Of a stretch of 64,000 nucleotides of DNA, positions 1-11,661 are shown one piece after another. The DNA lies in the NCBI GenBank assembly GCA_977006965.1, contig OZ345385.1, positions 496,001-560,000 on the forward strand. The letters run 5' to 3'. The stretch's first letter is position 1. Every line of letters starts with the position of its first letter. A program made the translations under genes and the position numbers. This DNA is from Phymatolithon calcareum (lineage: Eukaryota > Rhodophyta > Florideophyceae > Hapalidiales). The notes beneath the pieces were generated by a model. It had not been told where the DNA came from, ran no database searches, and was given only the letters and a program-made list of their open reading frames with translations.

Positions 1-1040
1 GTACCAACAACCGTATATCGTATCGCATTCCAAGCGACTTTCGCCGACAGCGACTCGCCTGACGTCACAATAGCAGGTATGTAGGGCGCCGCCTTGATAA
101 AACGCTGAAGACAAGAAAAAAGAGAACCAAAACGTATCTCAACTTCCTTGATCAACCCACATCCCAACGAAAGCTTGTTGTTGGCCTGGGACTGCTTGAA
201 AATGCGGACGAGTGCTTTAACGGCATCGATATTTTTCTAAACGTCAACAAAAATGGCGTTCTGTGTCTCCAAGTCCGTTCTTTCCTAAAGGCGGTCCGCA
301 TGTCGGTACTTAGCTGGTAGCATATAGATCCTAGCCACCTGCGGTGCAAGGGAGAGAGGTTTTGTGACATTGATCTTCCAACAATGTTCGTCACCACAGA
401 TGCACAGTCTGTGATGAAAGTGAATCCTTCCTCCAGCTTTTCGAACTCGATATAGTAGAAATGGCTCAGAGCAGTGGAAATGGTCGTTTTGATTGCCAGT
501 GATGATTCGCCGAAGGCACTATTGTGCTCTGCTATGAAAAGTAGCTTATTTCTCAGTACAATTTTCCGTAATCCGGTGAGGGCGTTCTTGGTCCCAATTT
601 CGAAGAAGTGAAGTGTCAAGTCGTAGAACTTTTTCCCATTAATACTGTAGACTGTTTGAGTCCATCGCAGCTCATTCCGCCCCCAAGGGCAAGAGCCCGG
701 TTGATTCCAACATCTGTATGAAAATGACGCAATTCCGTCGCGGTATTCTTCAGGCTGTTCTTCACTGCCGTGTTTGACGGCATGGCATCTACAATGTTCA
801 CCGTTTTTCCAACTGGCATACTCTGACCGGCCTTGAAACCGCGGCGGCGAATTCTGCAACTCCAGCCTTCCTGTATGCCCAGTTTATGGGCCGAAGATTC
901 TTATAGACTGCAGTCGCCGCGGCTTTTGCAATGGATGCTTTAGTGTTTGCGTCCAGAGACTAGGTAAAGCTTGCATTGTCGCCGGGTTGAGGGTCGTGCT
1001 TTTCCATATGCGCGGACAAGTTATTCGTACCGGGGGGTTA
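1..1040 (-). pseudogene. hAT-family transposase, decayed, runs off the window edge
   Basis: Reading the minus strand from about 1040 downward gives a hAT-type transposase in pieces. First comes a short stretch ending in a His-x-x-x-His pattern (LSAHMEKHD, near 1020), reminiscent of the end of a BED zinc finger. Next is a core with LTLHFFEIGT (about 620) and FTFITDCASV (about 410), matching the hAT pattern in which a folded beta strand precedes the catalytic Asp. Last is a segment near 200-120 reading LVRIFKQSQ and EVEIRFGS, the usual 'K-x-L then R-W/F-S' region of these enzymes. A stop lies near 960 and the frame changes near 300-270, so no full enzyme is made. The 235-codon open stretch (859-152) is only the middle. 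No inverted terminal repeats were found and the 3' end lies outside the window. Confidence 0.6.
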
Positions 1041-1124
1041 TATGTTGATTTATTTTAGAAGCTCCCAAAACCTCAATTTGATTAACAGGGCAGCTTCTCG
1101 CTATCTTCCACATTCATCTCTCTA

Positions 1125-2498
1125 CTAGCCTCCTAATATCTCCTTAATCCGAGTTTCTCTCCCTGTGAGGGCTCGAGTGAGTCGTTCGCATTCGTATTCT
1201 GTTTCTTGGTCCATCTTCATGCATCGTAGTGTGCGTTGGAGCACAACGAGCTCAACTACAGCTCCATGTCCAAAGTACTTCGCTAAAACTGATTTTCTCC
1301 ACAAAGGAGCTCTGTTGAAAAGAAATCTCAGGCATCTCAACCGCGCCGTTCTGTCCCTTATACGTAACACTCCTGGTAGTTCATTCGGCTTGTCGACCGG
1401 GATTTTAACTGTCCGTCCCTCTTCTTCCAACGTCCATATTTTTGCTGCTTCCCGTATGCGTCCTCTTTTTGATACCTTACCTTCTTCTGCTTGCTTTAGA
1501 GCTTCTTTGAGGTGCTTCTCTTCTCTAAGATGTCCAATATCCTTTGACACATCTTCCAGGTCTTCTTCTCTTCCTTGGTATTCTTCTGCGAGCTCAAGGT
1601 ACTTCTTCCGTCTTATCAGGCTTAAGGCAAACCTTTCAGCCTGGTGCGCTCTCCTCATCTGTGGGCTGGCGAGTCGGCAGAGCACTCGCATCCGCTCCCT
1701 TCGATGTTCGGCATATTTTCCGAAAACATACCTGAAGAAAAGACCTTCAGCTGCTTCGATTGCCGATAACAGACGTTTGGTGATCGGGGTCAAATGAATG
1801 GCATACTCCCATTTGGGGAGAATCAATGATTTAAAAATCCTGATGCAAGTGGCTGGCTGGAGTCCTCTGACGTTCACGCCTATTTGGCGGAGTTTGCGTA
1901 TACATCCCACCGCATTTCGAACTCTTGCAATTGCTGTATCGTCCGTGACTCCGTTGTTGTTCATACTGATCCCCAGGTATGAAAGTCTCCAGGCCTGGTG
2001 CAGCTCTTTTCCTGCAAGAAAAAATTTCTTCTTTGGGAGGCCTTTGTACTTAAGGACCTCACTCTTTCCTGGCTTTGTGTTCCATTTCATGGAGTTCTCG
2101 CTTGCCCACTTCGTGGCTATGTCCAATAGTCTTTGCAACCCTTTGGCATTTTTAGCTTGAAGAAGAACATCATCAGCAAATAATTGCGCTGGATGTTCAG
2201 ACACGGTTCTTGGTACTTGGGCGGCGGCTTCGGCGAACGTATCCATGAATATATTGTATAGGCATGGACTGAGGGGGGACCCTTGGGGAACACCTCGGTC
2301 GATAATGTACCACGTTTTTGTTTCGTCTCCTGCCGACGTGATCCACGACGGTTTCAACAGGTAAGATACCATCCTTGTGATGTATGCCGGTAGCTTGCTC
2401 TTCAGTCGTTCAAGGAGGATATCCCTGGGGACGCTGTCATAAGCTGCAGATAGGTCGAGTACAGCCCGAACCAGGTTTGCAGGGTCGCATTGCAGCTG
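1125..2498 (-). mobile_element. LINE (non-LTR retrotransposon) reverse transcriptase, 5'-truncated
   Basis: An uninterrupted minus-strand frame of about 455 codons ends with a stop at 1125. It carries the central and C-terminal reverse transcriptase motifs: DLSAAYDSVP at about 2450, RGVPQGSPLSP at about 2290, and the catalytic FADDVLL at about 2180. These are followed by SYLGI, the thumb region, and a long basic helical tail. The frame stops upstream at about 2498, before the fingers domain and the endonuclease, so the copy is 5'-truncated, as is usual for LINE insertions. The retained open frame and intact catalytic Asp pair suggest a fairly recent insertion. It resembles in organisation the second RT fragment at 28564-29690. 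No poly-A tail or target duplication could be defined. Confidence 0.8.
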
Positions 2499-2499
2499 T

Positions 2500-3497
2500 C
2501 AAAGGGAAGATTCCAATCGTATAGTACTGGCATACAGCATATCCGCAGTGCTTTGTTGTGTTCTTGTAACAAAGTAGTAGCCACCCAGCATATTTGCATG
2601 AACGAACTCTTCTGTTGCTTGTTTTTCCAATGATAGTGTCGTGGTTGATCAGAACGATATCATTTGCTCTTCGTCCTTGATCTTGCCGACAATAAGCTAT
2701 GCTTGAGGCTTGTCGGCAGGAAGCGCCAAATTATTGCCTTCGAGTGGTAAAAAGGGGTTTGTCGTCGCCATCAAAATGCGAGGATTGCTTCTGTTTTGGT
2801 GACCACAGTTTCAGAAAGACTATCATCTACCAAATTTTGCTCGCTGACGACGATCGCACAACGCTATTTACTATAAACTATACCCCCTTCTAGTGTCCCT
2901 CGTTTTCGCAGCAGTACTCGTACTCACAGTTTCTAGCTCGTACTCGGTTCAACCTTCAATCCGGTTCATATCCGGTCCAGTGTAAGAGAGACATCCGGAT
3001 CAGCGTCCGGATGTCATACAAATGAGTTTTAATCCATCCGCTTAAAATAATTTGAAATTATTTCGACCCGGATGGAAATTTCGTCTTCAAAATTTTGACC
3101 CATTCTACTAATTTTCTCCGCTTACCACTCCTCGGGCTTACCCAGTAATCAATCAAAAACGATTTATCCGGACGGATAGTCTGCTCGCCCCGTCCGAATC
3201 AATCCCTACTCACGAGGACTCATTTTTTTGGCCAAAAGAGGCGCCTTTCAAATCACATTACAGTACAGTAGCGAAGTTTCAGAGCAGTCCACTGCCAAAA
3301 CAAGAACAGAAATTCTTATTTTTGGCCAACATTTGGGCCTAAATTGCAATTTCTATGTGGCTTACACAGTACTGTAAGGAGGCCTCGCAATACGCCTCAT
3401 TTTCTGGCGCCTCGCGAGTCGCCGCCTCAAACGCATGAGGCGTATGAGGCGATGTACATCACTACTGTCAGCATATCAAAGTTCGAGTAATAGGACT
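2500..3497. other. Intergenic, repeat-like, no gene seen
   Basis: No coding signal is recognised. Between about 2940 and 3210 the motif ATCCGG and its complement recur (TCCGGTTC, ATCCGGAT, CGGACGGAT), suggesting the remains of a short repeat. Between 3375 and 3460 there is a cluster of GCCTC/GAGGC words with partial dyad symmetry. The rest is AT-rich. Confidence 0.4.
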
Positions 3498-3507
3498 AAA
3501 AAATATT
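3498..3507. repeat. Left target-site duplication of the Mutator-like element
   Basis: AAAAAATATT, identical to 4325-4334, immediately abuts the left terminal inverted repeat. Being A-rich, part of the match could be chance, but all 10 positions agree and both copies abut the repeat ends exactly. Confidence 0.75.
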
Positions 3508-4324
3508 GAGGAAATCTACTACATGGCCACCAAAAATTGGCAAAATCTACTACATGGCCATCTCTCGCCAAATCTACTACTCACCCCTTGCCAAGCGTAC
3601 TATCATAACTAACTTTACCCAAAACTAATACTCATCTGTTTGTCCAAGCAATCTATGGGACAGTAAAATTTATTGCGCGCGCTACTCTCTACGTATTAGA
3701 TCCTTGGCGCAAGTAGCATCTCTATCATCGGAGGCGGTAAGGTCGATGATCATGGACTGAGCCGCTTTGTCTATATGTTTTCGTTTCGCCTCGATGACGT
3801 TATGGATTTTGGGTCACCCGTATGTCTGCGAAAAGTGAGCAGTGTTTCCACACGAGGAGCAGTGACGAGCCCTCGTTTCGGACGGCAAGTAGGGCCTCTT
3901 GCGATTGCCTCTCGGCTTCTCCGCAAGGTCGCCTTCGGCATCGCGCAGGGAGAGAGCGCACTCAGCTGGACAAATTTTCTCTTCAACTGTACTTCATGTT
4001 TCCCCTACATTACAGTCGTGATGTCAGACGGCGCTAAAGGTTTGGACTCTGTCGAGGTATCAAACCTGCTCTCGTCCCACAGTATAACACGTACAAGATG
4101 TGCATGGAACGTGCTTTGGAAGAACCTAAGGTCCGCGGGCATAAAGCACAACGATGGGGAACGTGCCGTCCTGTGGTCAGTCGTCTATGCCAGAACTGAG
4201 CAGTACGCATACCAGTTGCTTATAGAGCGCCGTCGTATTTGTAACGCATGAGTAGTAGCTTTGTCTTGAGATGGCCATGTAGTAGATTTTGCCAATTTTT
4301 GGTGGCCATGTAGTAGATTTCCTC
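3508..4324. mobile_element. Mutator-like non-autonomous element with long TIRs and a 10-bp target duplication
   Basis: The ends are inverted copies of each other. The left end starts GAGGAAATCTACTACATGGC at 3508 and the right end is its reverse complement finishing at 4324. Identity is essentially perfect for about 60 bp and imperfect for 30 more. Inside each arm the word AATCTACTACATGGCCA occurs twice, so the terminal repeat is internally duplicated. The element is flanked by a perfect direct repeat AAAAAATATT at 3498-3507 and 4325-4334. Long TIRs with 9-11-bp target duplications are the hallmark of Mutator-like (MULE) elements, which is the basis for the class call. The 817-bp interior has a 158-codon plus-strand ORF (3775-4251) with no recognised transposase motif, so the copy is probably non-autonomous. 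Confidence 0.8.
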
Positions 4325-4334
4325 AAAAAATATT
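4325..4334. repeat. Right target-site duplication of the Mutator-like element
   Basis: AAAAAATATT directly after the right terminal inverted repeat, matching 3498-3507 at every position. Confidence 0.75.
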
Positions 4335-4774
4335 CCAGTAATTATTTAGATAATTAAACACATAGAATCTAAAAAACGAAATTTAAAGCATGTCTACTAC
4401 TCGCTCAGAGTAAGAGCATCTTCTCCAACAAGCTCCAATAACACTAAACTTCAAACACTTGTCGTCATATTATTGGCGCTCTATATTGTTCTCCAAAATA
4501 TTTAGATCGCAGATTACTGCACCTTGCAGAGCACCACCTGGAGACCCTGCGCAAGAATCTAACAAAGTATGAACTGGACCCTGAAGAAATGCTACGAACG
4601 GAGAAGGCACAAGACTCCCTACTATTCTATACTGTCACCATAATTGATAATATGGAACATGACGAGTCTCTGTATTAGGGACCCGGCGACAACCTAGAAC
4701 GAACAAGTAACGAAAAGCCGCTCCCGTACAGTCTTAGGATTGCAACTGAGGTCCTTCAATAAACAACGAATAAG
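4335..4774. other. Intergenic, no gene seen
   Basis: AT-rich DNA without a recognisable coding frame, directly after the Mutator-like element. Confidence 0.4.
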
Positions 4775-5210
4775 TTGCAAAAAAAGACTACTGCACCGCT
4801 CTGGCAAGCTTCAATAAGCGCTCCATTTTCTGGAAACATTGCGGCTATCATGAATGGCAAGGAAGCCGCTCTGTGCAGAAAGCGAAAGCTCTTCCATGCC
4901 CTTCTTGACGAAGATGAAGACGATTTTGTGGTCCTTGCGGTTTCAAAATCACCCCGTGGGGGGTCCCTCCCCGGTAAGCGACCAAATCGATACCGAGACT
5001 TCGTCAGTGCAGAGCGTCGAATTCGCGAAGGCTAGTTCTGGCCAGAAAATTCTGCACGGCCAGGTGGAGAGGTGAGTCCAGTGTCTTCGGAAGAGCATTT
5101 GAGCGCAGATTTCGAGTTGCCAAGTCCGTACGGTACTTTCGGCGTCATCCAGGTGCGGCTCGTAGGCAAGGAGCTTTCCCTCTTCAAATAGTGATATCAG
5201 CTATCAACGC
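4775..5210 (+). pseudogene. PIF/Harbinger-type transposase, N-terminal remnant
   Basis: The plus frame from 4775 reads an acidic stretch LLDEDEDDF followed by PRGGSLPGKRPNRYRDF. This is the 'RGGS-x-PGR-x-PN-x-x-RD' block that typically precedes the nuclease domain in Harbinger-type transposases. The frame stops at 5033. In a shifted frame, VFGRAFERRFRVAKSV (about 5085-5135) matches the next conserved block ('F-RRRFRM-R-F') of the same family. After about 5210 no similarity is visible, so the catalytic DDE part is lost. The similarity rests on two short blocks in the right order and spacing, hence moderate confidence. Confidence 0.5.
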
Positions 5211-6620
5211 GCTTCCGGAGTCTCGCTAAGACCAAACTGCGCTCTGGACGAAAGTATTCTTTAGCAGAGCCATCGATTCTTTTGTGGTATCAACTAAACC
5301 AACTCGAACGAGTATCTTGCAGACTTTTTACGCGCCGGTGCCATTCCGCAGGTATTTCCATCTAGTTTCGAACTGCAGGGCGAAGTTATGGCGCCCGATG
5401 GTCAATAACGCATTGATTTTTTGGCAACTGTCGCGGATGGGCACCAATCATGGATTGAGAGAAGGCTGCGAGCGTTGCCGATCTGCGTGCAAATTCCGGC
5501 ATATGCACCGTATGACGAAAAAACTACTTACTCATGACTAACAGGAGCGAGATTTCTCAAGCATTGGACAACTTTGCGCGCATTGGCAGCCCGACCGAAG
5601 ACGAAATCAATAGTGGTTTTGACACACTTATTGAGCGCGGCCAAGTTTCAGGCATCTAGGCAACGTCTCGGTCCAGTTGCCCGCGATTCCTCCGCTTCGT
5701 TGAAAGCTCTAAAACGAGTTTTTGATGCGGCGTCGAGTATTGCTAATGCTGGCCTTAGGTTTGTTCAAGTCAATCTAGTGTATGGCCAACTCGATGCCAG
5801 TGGAAGCACAGCGGTAAGATTGGGTGATGTTTTCGAGCTTTTCATCTAGCATCCTAGATAGGTTGGCTCAATGCTCACTCGAGATTATCGATCAAGATAA
5901 CTGGGTATGCGGCTATTTCTAATTTTGAAAAAACACAAAAAGGCGATCTACATAAATTCGTTGGATGGTGAATTGGAATGTGACCATGATGGACAGTCCT
6001 CTGCGGAATTAAGCCGAAGAAGATTTTGCGCGTGTTGGAATGTAACACGGTATTGAGTCTCCACGGCATGAAGTCCCCGCGAAACGTTCTTGCGTTTGGC
6101 GGTATCACAAATTGATCGATTGTAGCAGGAAACTTAAAGAGAACCGAGAACTTTCTCTAGGTTAAGCTCTGGCATAAAGGAAGAAAGAGGTGGCTCCCTT
6201 CGCAAAGCAGACGTAAAGAACCTCCGTACTGCAACAAACCAGAAACGATCTGCTCACTTGCGATGATCTGCGAAGTGCTGCAGTTCCGATTCTGAAGGCC
6301 CTTGAGGACGAAGCGTCAGACGACCTTGTCGGAGGCGTAAACGAATCATAACTTTTTACAGGGACTGGATATCCAAGTTTCGTTACAAGAGCAAACGCAG
6401 CAGTAGCTGCCTCCTAGTGCGCATGACCTACGGCGTCAACAATAGCGTTCCTTTGTGCAGTCGCCGAAACAAGCCGAGTTACCCTGGAGCTTCCCCAGCG
6501 AATTGGGATGCGCCATTCTAAACAGCACCGTCCAGAATCTTCCCAACTCGACCAAAACGGACTTCAAATGACACCGAGTTAATCTCGGAATACGCGTTGA
6601 TCACAGCAGGCCTGACACGG
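5211..6620. other. Intergenic, no gene recognised
   Basis: Short open frames occur (for example 5284-5541 and 5574-5849) but none shows a recognisable domain or consistent coding pattern. This may be the eroded remainder of the Harbinger remnant or unrelated decayed DNA. Confidence 0.35.
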
Positions 6621-6779
6621 TAGTTGCACATAGGGAGGAGAAAAACGCCTCTTGTCTGCAGCTTATTCACGTGCTGCGAACGCAGTTAATTCATGCGCTT
6701 TGTGTATCCGGCTGCGATCTTTAATTGTGCTGCAAGTGCTATTATCCCTGTACCCGAGCGCCGAGCCGCAAAACTGCAA

Positions 6780-7090
6780 TCGAAGTCTTGTAAGTACGCC
6801 TACCAGCACTAGTGACGGAGATGCTGTTCCTGTCAATGCACACCTTCTTCCCGAACCTCCCATGGGCTTTCGACGCAAGTAACTCTACGGTGAGGAAGGC
6901 AATGAATGCAGATGTAGACATGCTGCTAGCGTGGTCCGAAGCTGGTGCGTAAGGATGCTAAGGGTGATGTGAAAGAGTTTGTTTCGGAAATTCAAAAAAG
7001 AGTCAGTAGTTATACCTGGTACAAGCATTCGTTCTGGTTAGCTGAACGGCACGATACTGGGCTGCGCGTGATCGAAAGAGTTGCCAAAAA
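6780..7090 (+). repeat. Dispersed repeat, copy 1 (partner at 16440-16720)
   Basis: This segment closely resembles 16440-16720. Shared words include TGTCAATGCAC, CCCATGGGCT, GAAGGCAATGAAT, a run around AGATGTAGACATGCTGCTAGC (starting near 6908), and GTGATCGAAAG. Both copies keep a common frame containing the residues CRCRHAASVVR. Copy 1 has stops in that frame, whereas copy 2 leaves it open, so the ancestor probably coded for protein. The family is not recognised. Confidence 0.65.
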
Positions 7091-7099
7091 ATTAAATCG

Positions 7100-7585
7100 C
7101 TTTGTGTTAAGCTTTTGCCAGCATTCTTGAGGAATACGGAAAATGAAAGATCACGCCGTCATTGGTTAGCTTCTGCAAAGTTTTGAGTTTTGGGGGTTGC
7201 AACGTTTGGGTATAGTAGTATGCTACGATCATCTGAAAAAGCAATACACCGTTACACAGCTTGGACTATAACATTCTCCAGTTCAAGAGATTTTTTAAAA
7301 TGCGGAGCACGCCATCCCACTTGGCCGCTCGACTACCAACGCCCTTTCGAGCAACCCAAGGTGACAAGCCAATTCCAAAAAGAGAAAGCATCATGAGATG
7401 CAGAAAAACGTTGAGAGCGAACCACAGAAAGTTTAACATTCAAGTTATCCACATCTGGGCAACTACAGCACACAGGTTAGTCTGGCATTTCGTCTTTGTT
7501 ACCTAAACCGGTTCATCCCTGCAACCCTGCAAAGTCATGAGGACGATTCCCGACCCAACGCACTGGACATACAAGTCTCCCACGC
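7100..7585. other. Intergenic, no gene seen
   Basis: No supported feature. Short open frames only. Confidence 0.35.
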
Positions 7586-8191
7586 TCACTGCTCGCACAA
7601 CAGATCCACACTGATCGCGGGATACAATTGAATCCAGTACCGTCGTCCTCCGATTACTCCAAGCGCGCTTTCTTCGAACTCCAAATTTCCCTTTCGTCTC
7701 ATCATCTCCCCAACCCAAGCAGTTCCCGTCTTGAGAGGCGGATTGAATCCACCACCGTCCGTACTATACCTCTTCGCCATGGCCGGTACATCGGAACAGC
7801 TCTGCACAAGCACTGCGTCTACCCCGCCGTTCGCAATGCTCTCTGCAAGTTTCTTGGTGACGGGGTGAAAGTGAGCCGACAGCGCTGCAATCTCCCACAT
7901 CTCCGAGTGCTCGGCACCAGCCGCATCAGTGTCCACCATACTAGTGTCGAATGGATGCAAGAACTCACTTTCTGCTGTGTCCGCCAGAACACCGTTGACA
8001 TAGGGGGACACCGACGACACGAGGTGAAAAAACTGCACGGCACCTAGCAATGCCAAAGAAGCGGTGTGTGACGGTGCAAACGCGGCAGGGTTAATTGTAG
8101 CACGGCGTGCAAATGCCGACCTGCGCGCCCCACAGGTAGGTCGCAGAATGCTAATACCCAAGCCATTGCCCGCACCATCTCTATTGAGCAC
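7586..8191 (-). pseudogene. Probable CBF/NOC4-like ribosome-biogenesis factor fragment
   Basis: A 201-codon minus-strand open frame contains HPFDTSMVDTDAAGAEHSEM followed by WEIAALSAHFHPVTKKLAES. This resembles the conserved C-terminal CBF block of NOC4/MAK21-type nucleolar proteins: an acidic 'F-D-x-x-x-x-D', then 'S-x-L/M-W-E-x-x-x-L-x-x-H-F/Y-H-P-x-V'. It is followed by MMRRKGNLEFEES, similar to the 'E-x-x-R-K-x-x-x-F-E' end of the family. These proteins act in pre-ribosome export from the nucleolus. Upstream (8191-8290) the hydrophobic helices expected before this block are only weakly visible and out of frame. No start codon context, upstream exons or complete domain is present. I treat it as a truncated, probably dead copy; the assignment is by pattern only. 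Confidence 0.4.
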
Positions 8192-8289
8192 GACTCTGCA
8201 CCTGCGACTGGGACGTCAAGACCAAATATATCGCCAAGTGCCGTGTAGAGCCAGCAGTCCATTCCGCAGACGTTTGCCGTGAGCATGTC

Positions 8290-11200
8290 GGGGTCTGTGC
8301 GCGTAACGTGTTCGTGATATGCGATGATAGCTTATGCGGCGCTCAGACAGTCAGCAATGCGGGCACGCACGTTGGAAAATGACTCCTGTGCACTACTCGG
8401 TATTTTTTTCTTTGCGTCGAAATTCTCGCACTGGCGCAGTTTCCGGCGATTTCATCCCTTCCTCTATATCCGGTGATGGCTCTGGCTGGGATTGACGGAA
8501 GCTGGACGGCGGGAAATGGCAATGCGGCGATGGGCGCGCGCGATGACGCCGTCTTCGGCAACGGTGGAGAGTTTTTGAGCGGGTACAGTGGTATCGTTAC
8601 CGAAATTGCGAATACCTTGTCGCTCGTACGAGGGAAGCGAAATGGGTGGTTTCCGATTTTTGCCGCGCCGCGATAACGAGGATGTCATATCAGGTGCATC
8701 CTCGCTCTTCAAAAGCTTCTACGCACACTTCTGCACACGAGCTGGTGCCGTTTCTCACGCATTCCACGTACCGACGCCAAGAAACTGGCTGCGCCTCCGT
8801 TTCGCATAGAAGCATCCTGTTCACCTGTAGCCATTGGATCCTACGTCGTCCACATGACTCATTTTTTTTATTGGAGTAAATTATACTTTTGGAAAGCCCT
8901 CAGAACTGTATACTGATGCTTTACAGTAGGAGCCCATCGGAGCGGCTTTGCATCTTGGTTATCATGAATTACTGTATGTCCACATGACTCATGTGCGCAT
9001 CATACCGATGCGAACAAATGCACGCGTGTCAAGGTTTTCATACTTCGTCACGGCAATGATGCATGTATATCCACCTCGACCTCTGGGACTGATGCGCGTG
9101 CAGTGCGCAAATGTCCATGTTCGCGGATTAGCGCCCGCCGAGCGCATAAACGGGCACGCGCAGTAGCGCCAGAGATCGCTCGGCGCGTGGCGGCAATAGC
9201 GGCAAGCATGGTCGTAACCCTCCTCGACCCGGGCGCAATCGAGTTGCTCTATGTGGCCGCGCACGCGCATGCAACAAATGCGTTGAAAACCGCGTCTCGT
9301 GGTGCCGCACACGACAGTTGGACAGCTGCGCTGGCCATCACGGATCCTGAATTCAGTTCGATTACTCTCGGAGCACATGCGCCAGCACCGCCATCTCGTG
9401 TGGACTTTGCAATTGCCGCCATAGAGCGCAACGCAATGCAGATGTCACGACTCACACCCGGAGTCCTTCTCCCCGCGGACGCCGTGCTTGCTGGCGGCAC
9501 GCGTGCGCATGTCGATGGGACTTGAGCAAAAAGGGGGAGAGAATGGATGACGGACTGCCACCGTGGCTGGCTGAGCAACAAAGCGAGGAGGTGCCACAGG
9601 ATACGATGGCGCTTAGGGACACTCTGACACCCGTTGAAATTGCGGAGAATGTAGGGCGGGAGGCGCAGAAGGAGCTGAAATTGGCGAGAAAATAAGGCGA
9701 AGTAAAGGCGACGAGACGATTTCGGTATTTTAGGAGTATTGGGACTTCCTTCTTTTTGGCCGGTTTTTGTTTTGATTGTTTTTAGTGGGGACAGTCCGTC
9801 CGTCCTGCGCTGGAAGCAATCGAACCTGGTCTTCGCTTCTGGCGCAATAAAACAGTGGGTGGCTACTGTCAGTGTTTGCTCTACCACTTGTTCAGCGATT
9901 CATTCATTCTGTTTTCCGTGTTCATTGAAGATGGGTGCTACTTCACGCATAAGAACAGTTTTGTCCCCCTGAATACCCGCTTACATGTTTACAGTACCTT
10001 TCCAAACTCAAAACAACTCTCCTGCCTGCCTGTCTAGCGCTCTCAGCCGCGGTGGGCCTACTGTACAGTATGCAAGCAAGGCACGATCGACACCCTCCCA
10101 TGGGCTGTACTGTATGTGCTCATATGGCAGCACCAGTAGAATTTCGACAACAAAGCACTAAAATAATCATTTAAAACATTCAAAAAACTTGAAACAAACA
10201 AATAAATCGAAGGAACGAGCTTTGATCCGGCGAGTTCAGTTGCACGAGCAATTTTTAGCCGCTGGGGTCAGGAGAGGAGGAGCGAGACATGGACAGAAAT
10301 GGCGCGAACGCGTGGCGGCGGTGTTGTGAGGCATGCTGGAGCCGTGCGGCGTGGGTATCGAACAGTATCAGCGCCTGCACGCTCGGCGCCAACAACAGCA
10401 GGGATAAGCACTGCGGCCCGGGCCGGCTTGCCGGGGCATGACGCGCGCACACATGGTGCGAACAGAATAAGCGCTCTCGGCGCGGCCGGCGCTCCAGTCA
10501 CCGGAATCCACAAGCGCAAACGGCGCTGTGGACGATCTCGGCGCCGACGCCGGCGCCGGCGAGAAACGGAAGAGCGTCCAGTGGCAGCGCCTGTTAATGG
10601 CGGAATGGCAACGCTTTCGCGCGCGGAGGTGGCGGGTGGTGGATACTGCGGTTCGCAGCTGCTGATTGGCTCACCATGTGTACCCCAGAGCTCGCCAGAA
10701 GAGATGCCTCCGCGCAGCGCGTAGGACAGTGACGGTCGCTGCTTTGTAGAGGCGCTTACTGTCGGTAATGGTTGCGAGGATGCCAATGGTCTCGTTGTGG
10801 CCAAAGGCAAGGTCCACGCATCGTAGCAGGCGACGGCCACTTTGGAAGCCTTCCACCCTATCGAGATAGATGCGACAATGTTCGATGGAGCGGGGGAACG
10901 CGAGATTGCTTTCCCTACGTACGACATTGTGAATCATGACCGAGAGACACCGCCGTGTATTGTCCCGGAAAGGCGTGTAACGAGGCAGCGGCGTGCAGAA
11001 GCTGCTTGGGGCTATGTGAGTTCCTTCTTACGGCGCCATCCGGGCCTTGCTGTGATTACCAGCATGGTTGGTGGGCGTGAACCATTGTCTTGGCCGTCGC
11101 ACATGCAGCGTCGTGTGGATGGACAGCCCCGACTAACCTCGAGCTCACACACCTGCACCGACGCAGCCGCGGTGAACGCCGCGTTCTCCTTGACAGGACG

Positions 11201-11644
11201 AGAGGCGGCAGTGCGTATGCAGAAGTAGTGGACTGGTGGGGATGTAGATACCAGAACTTTGCGTCTATTCCATCTGGCGGGATCCGCGGTTGTGCGCTGT
11301 CGTATCGAGCGGGATAGAGACATCCAGCAAGCGATCCAAAGCCAGCGGCGAGGTGAGGAGTTCAAAAATTTAGAGGCTAAAAGGACTGGTGTGTGCGCCT
11401 GCGACAAGACTCCTGCGTGGACCATGTCGTTGTGGTGGATACGAACCGGGGAATGATCATCGATTCAGAACAAAGGTTTGCACTGCAGCTCACGGCTGGT
11501 GCTCGAGCGGTGTGGCGGTCACCGTGCGACGAATTTGAGTGTCGCGGAGGTGCGAGAGGTCAAAACAAATGGGGGAAAGAAAAAGAATGTGTCGGAAGCC
11601 AGGCTGCTCTGAGGTGGTAGAAGTCTAATAGTATTTATTAGTTT
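8290..11644. other. Long intergenic stretch with unclassified ORFs
   Basis: Several overlapping open frames exist: plus 9103-9525, with an alanine-rich segment containing LDPGAIELL and LTPGVLLPADAV; plus 10299-10724 and minus 10268-10927, both crossing an Arg-rich GCCGGCGCC tract at 10535-10565; plus 10842-11228; and minus 11012-11425. None shows a domain I recognise. The 9103-9525 frame has the most protein-like composition but no identified family. Opposite-strand open frames in the GC-rich part are expected by chance. I assign no gene. Confidence 0.3.
9103..9525 (+). other. Unclassified 140-codon ORF
   Basis: An open plus-strand frame, alanine-rich, with a protein-like C-terminal half (containing DFAIAAIERN and LTPGVLLPADAVLAGG). 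No family was recognised, and there is no convincing start context or neighbouring exon. It may be a decayed exon. Listed only because its composition is less random than that of neighbouring frames. Confidence 0.2.
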
Positions 11645-11648
11645 CTAG

Positions 11649-11661
11649 TGTCTATGTGCCG
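11649..11661 (+). repeat. Left terminal inverted repeat of piggyBac-like copy 1
   Basis: TGTCTATGTGCCG, preceded by CTAG. The exact reverse complement occurs at 13587-13599. Confidence 0.8.

Noticed and set aside
1165-1797. 210-codon plus ORF
   Set aside because: Antisense shadow of the LINE reverse transcriptase at 1125-2498.
3775-4251. Calling the 158-codon ORF in the Mutator-like element a transposase
   Set aside because: No MULE DDE, SWIM or zinc motif could be recognised; the element is most likely non-autonomous.
10268-10927. 219-codon minus ORF opposite a 141-codon plus ORF
   Set aside because: Both cross a GC-rich Arg/Gly-coding tract; opposite-strand open frames there are expected by chance and no domain is visible.
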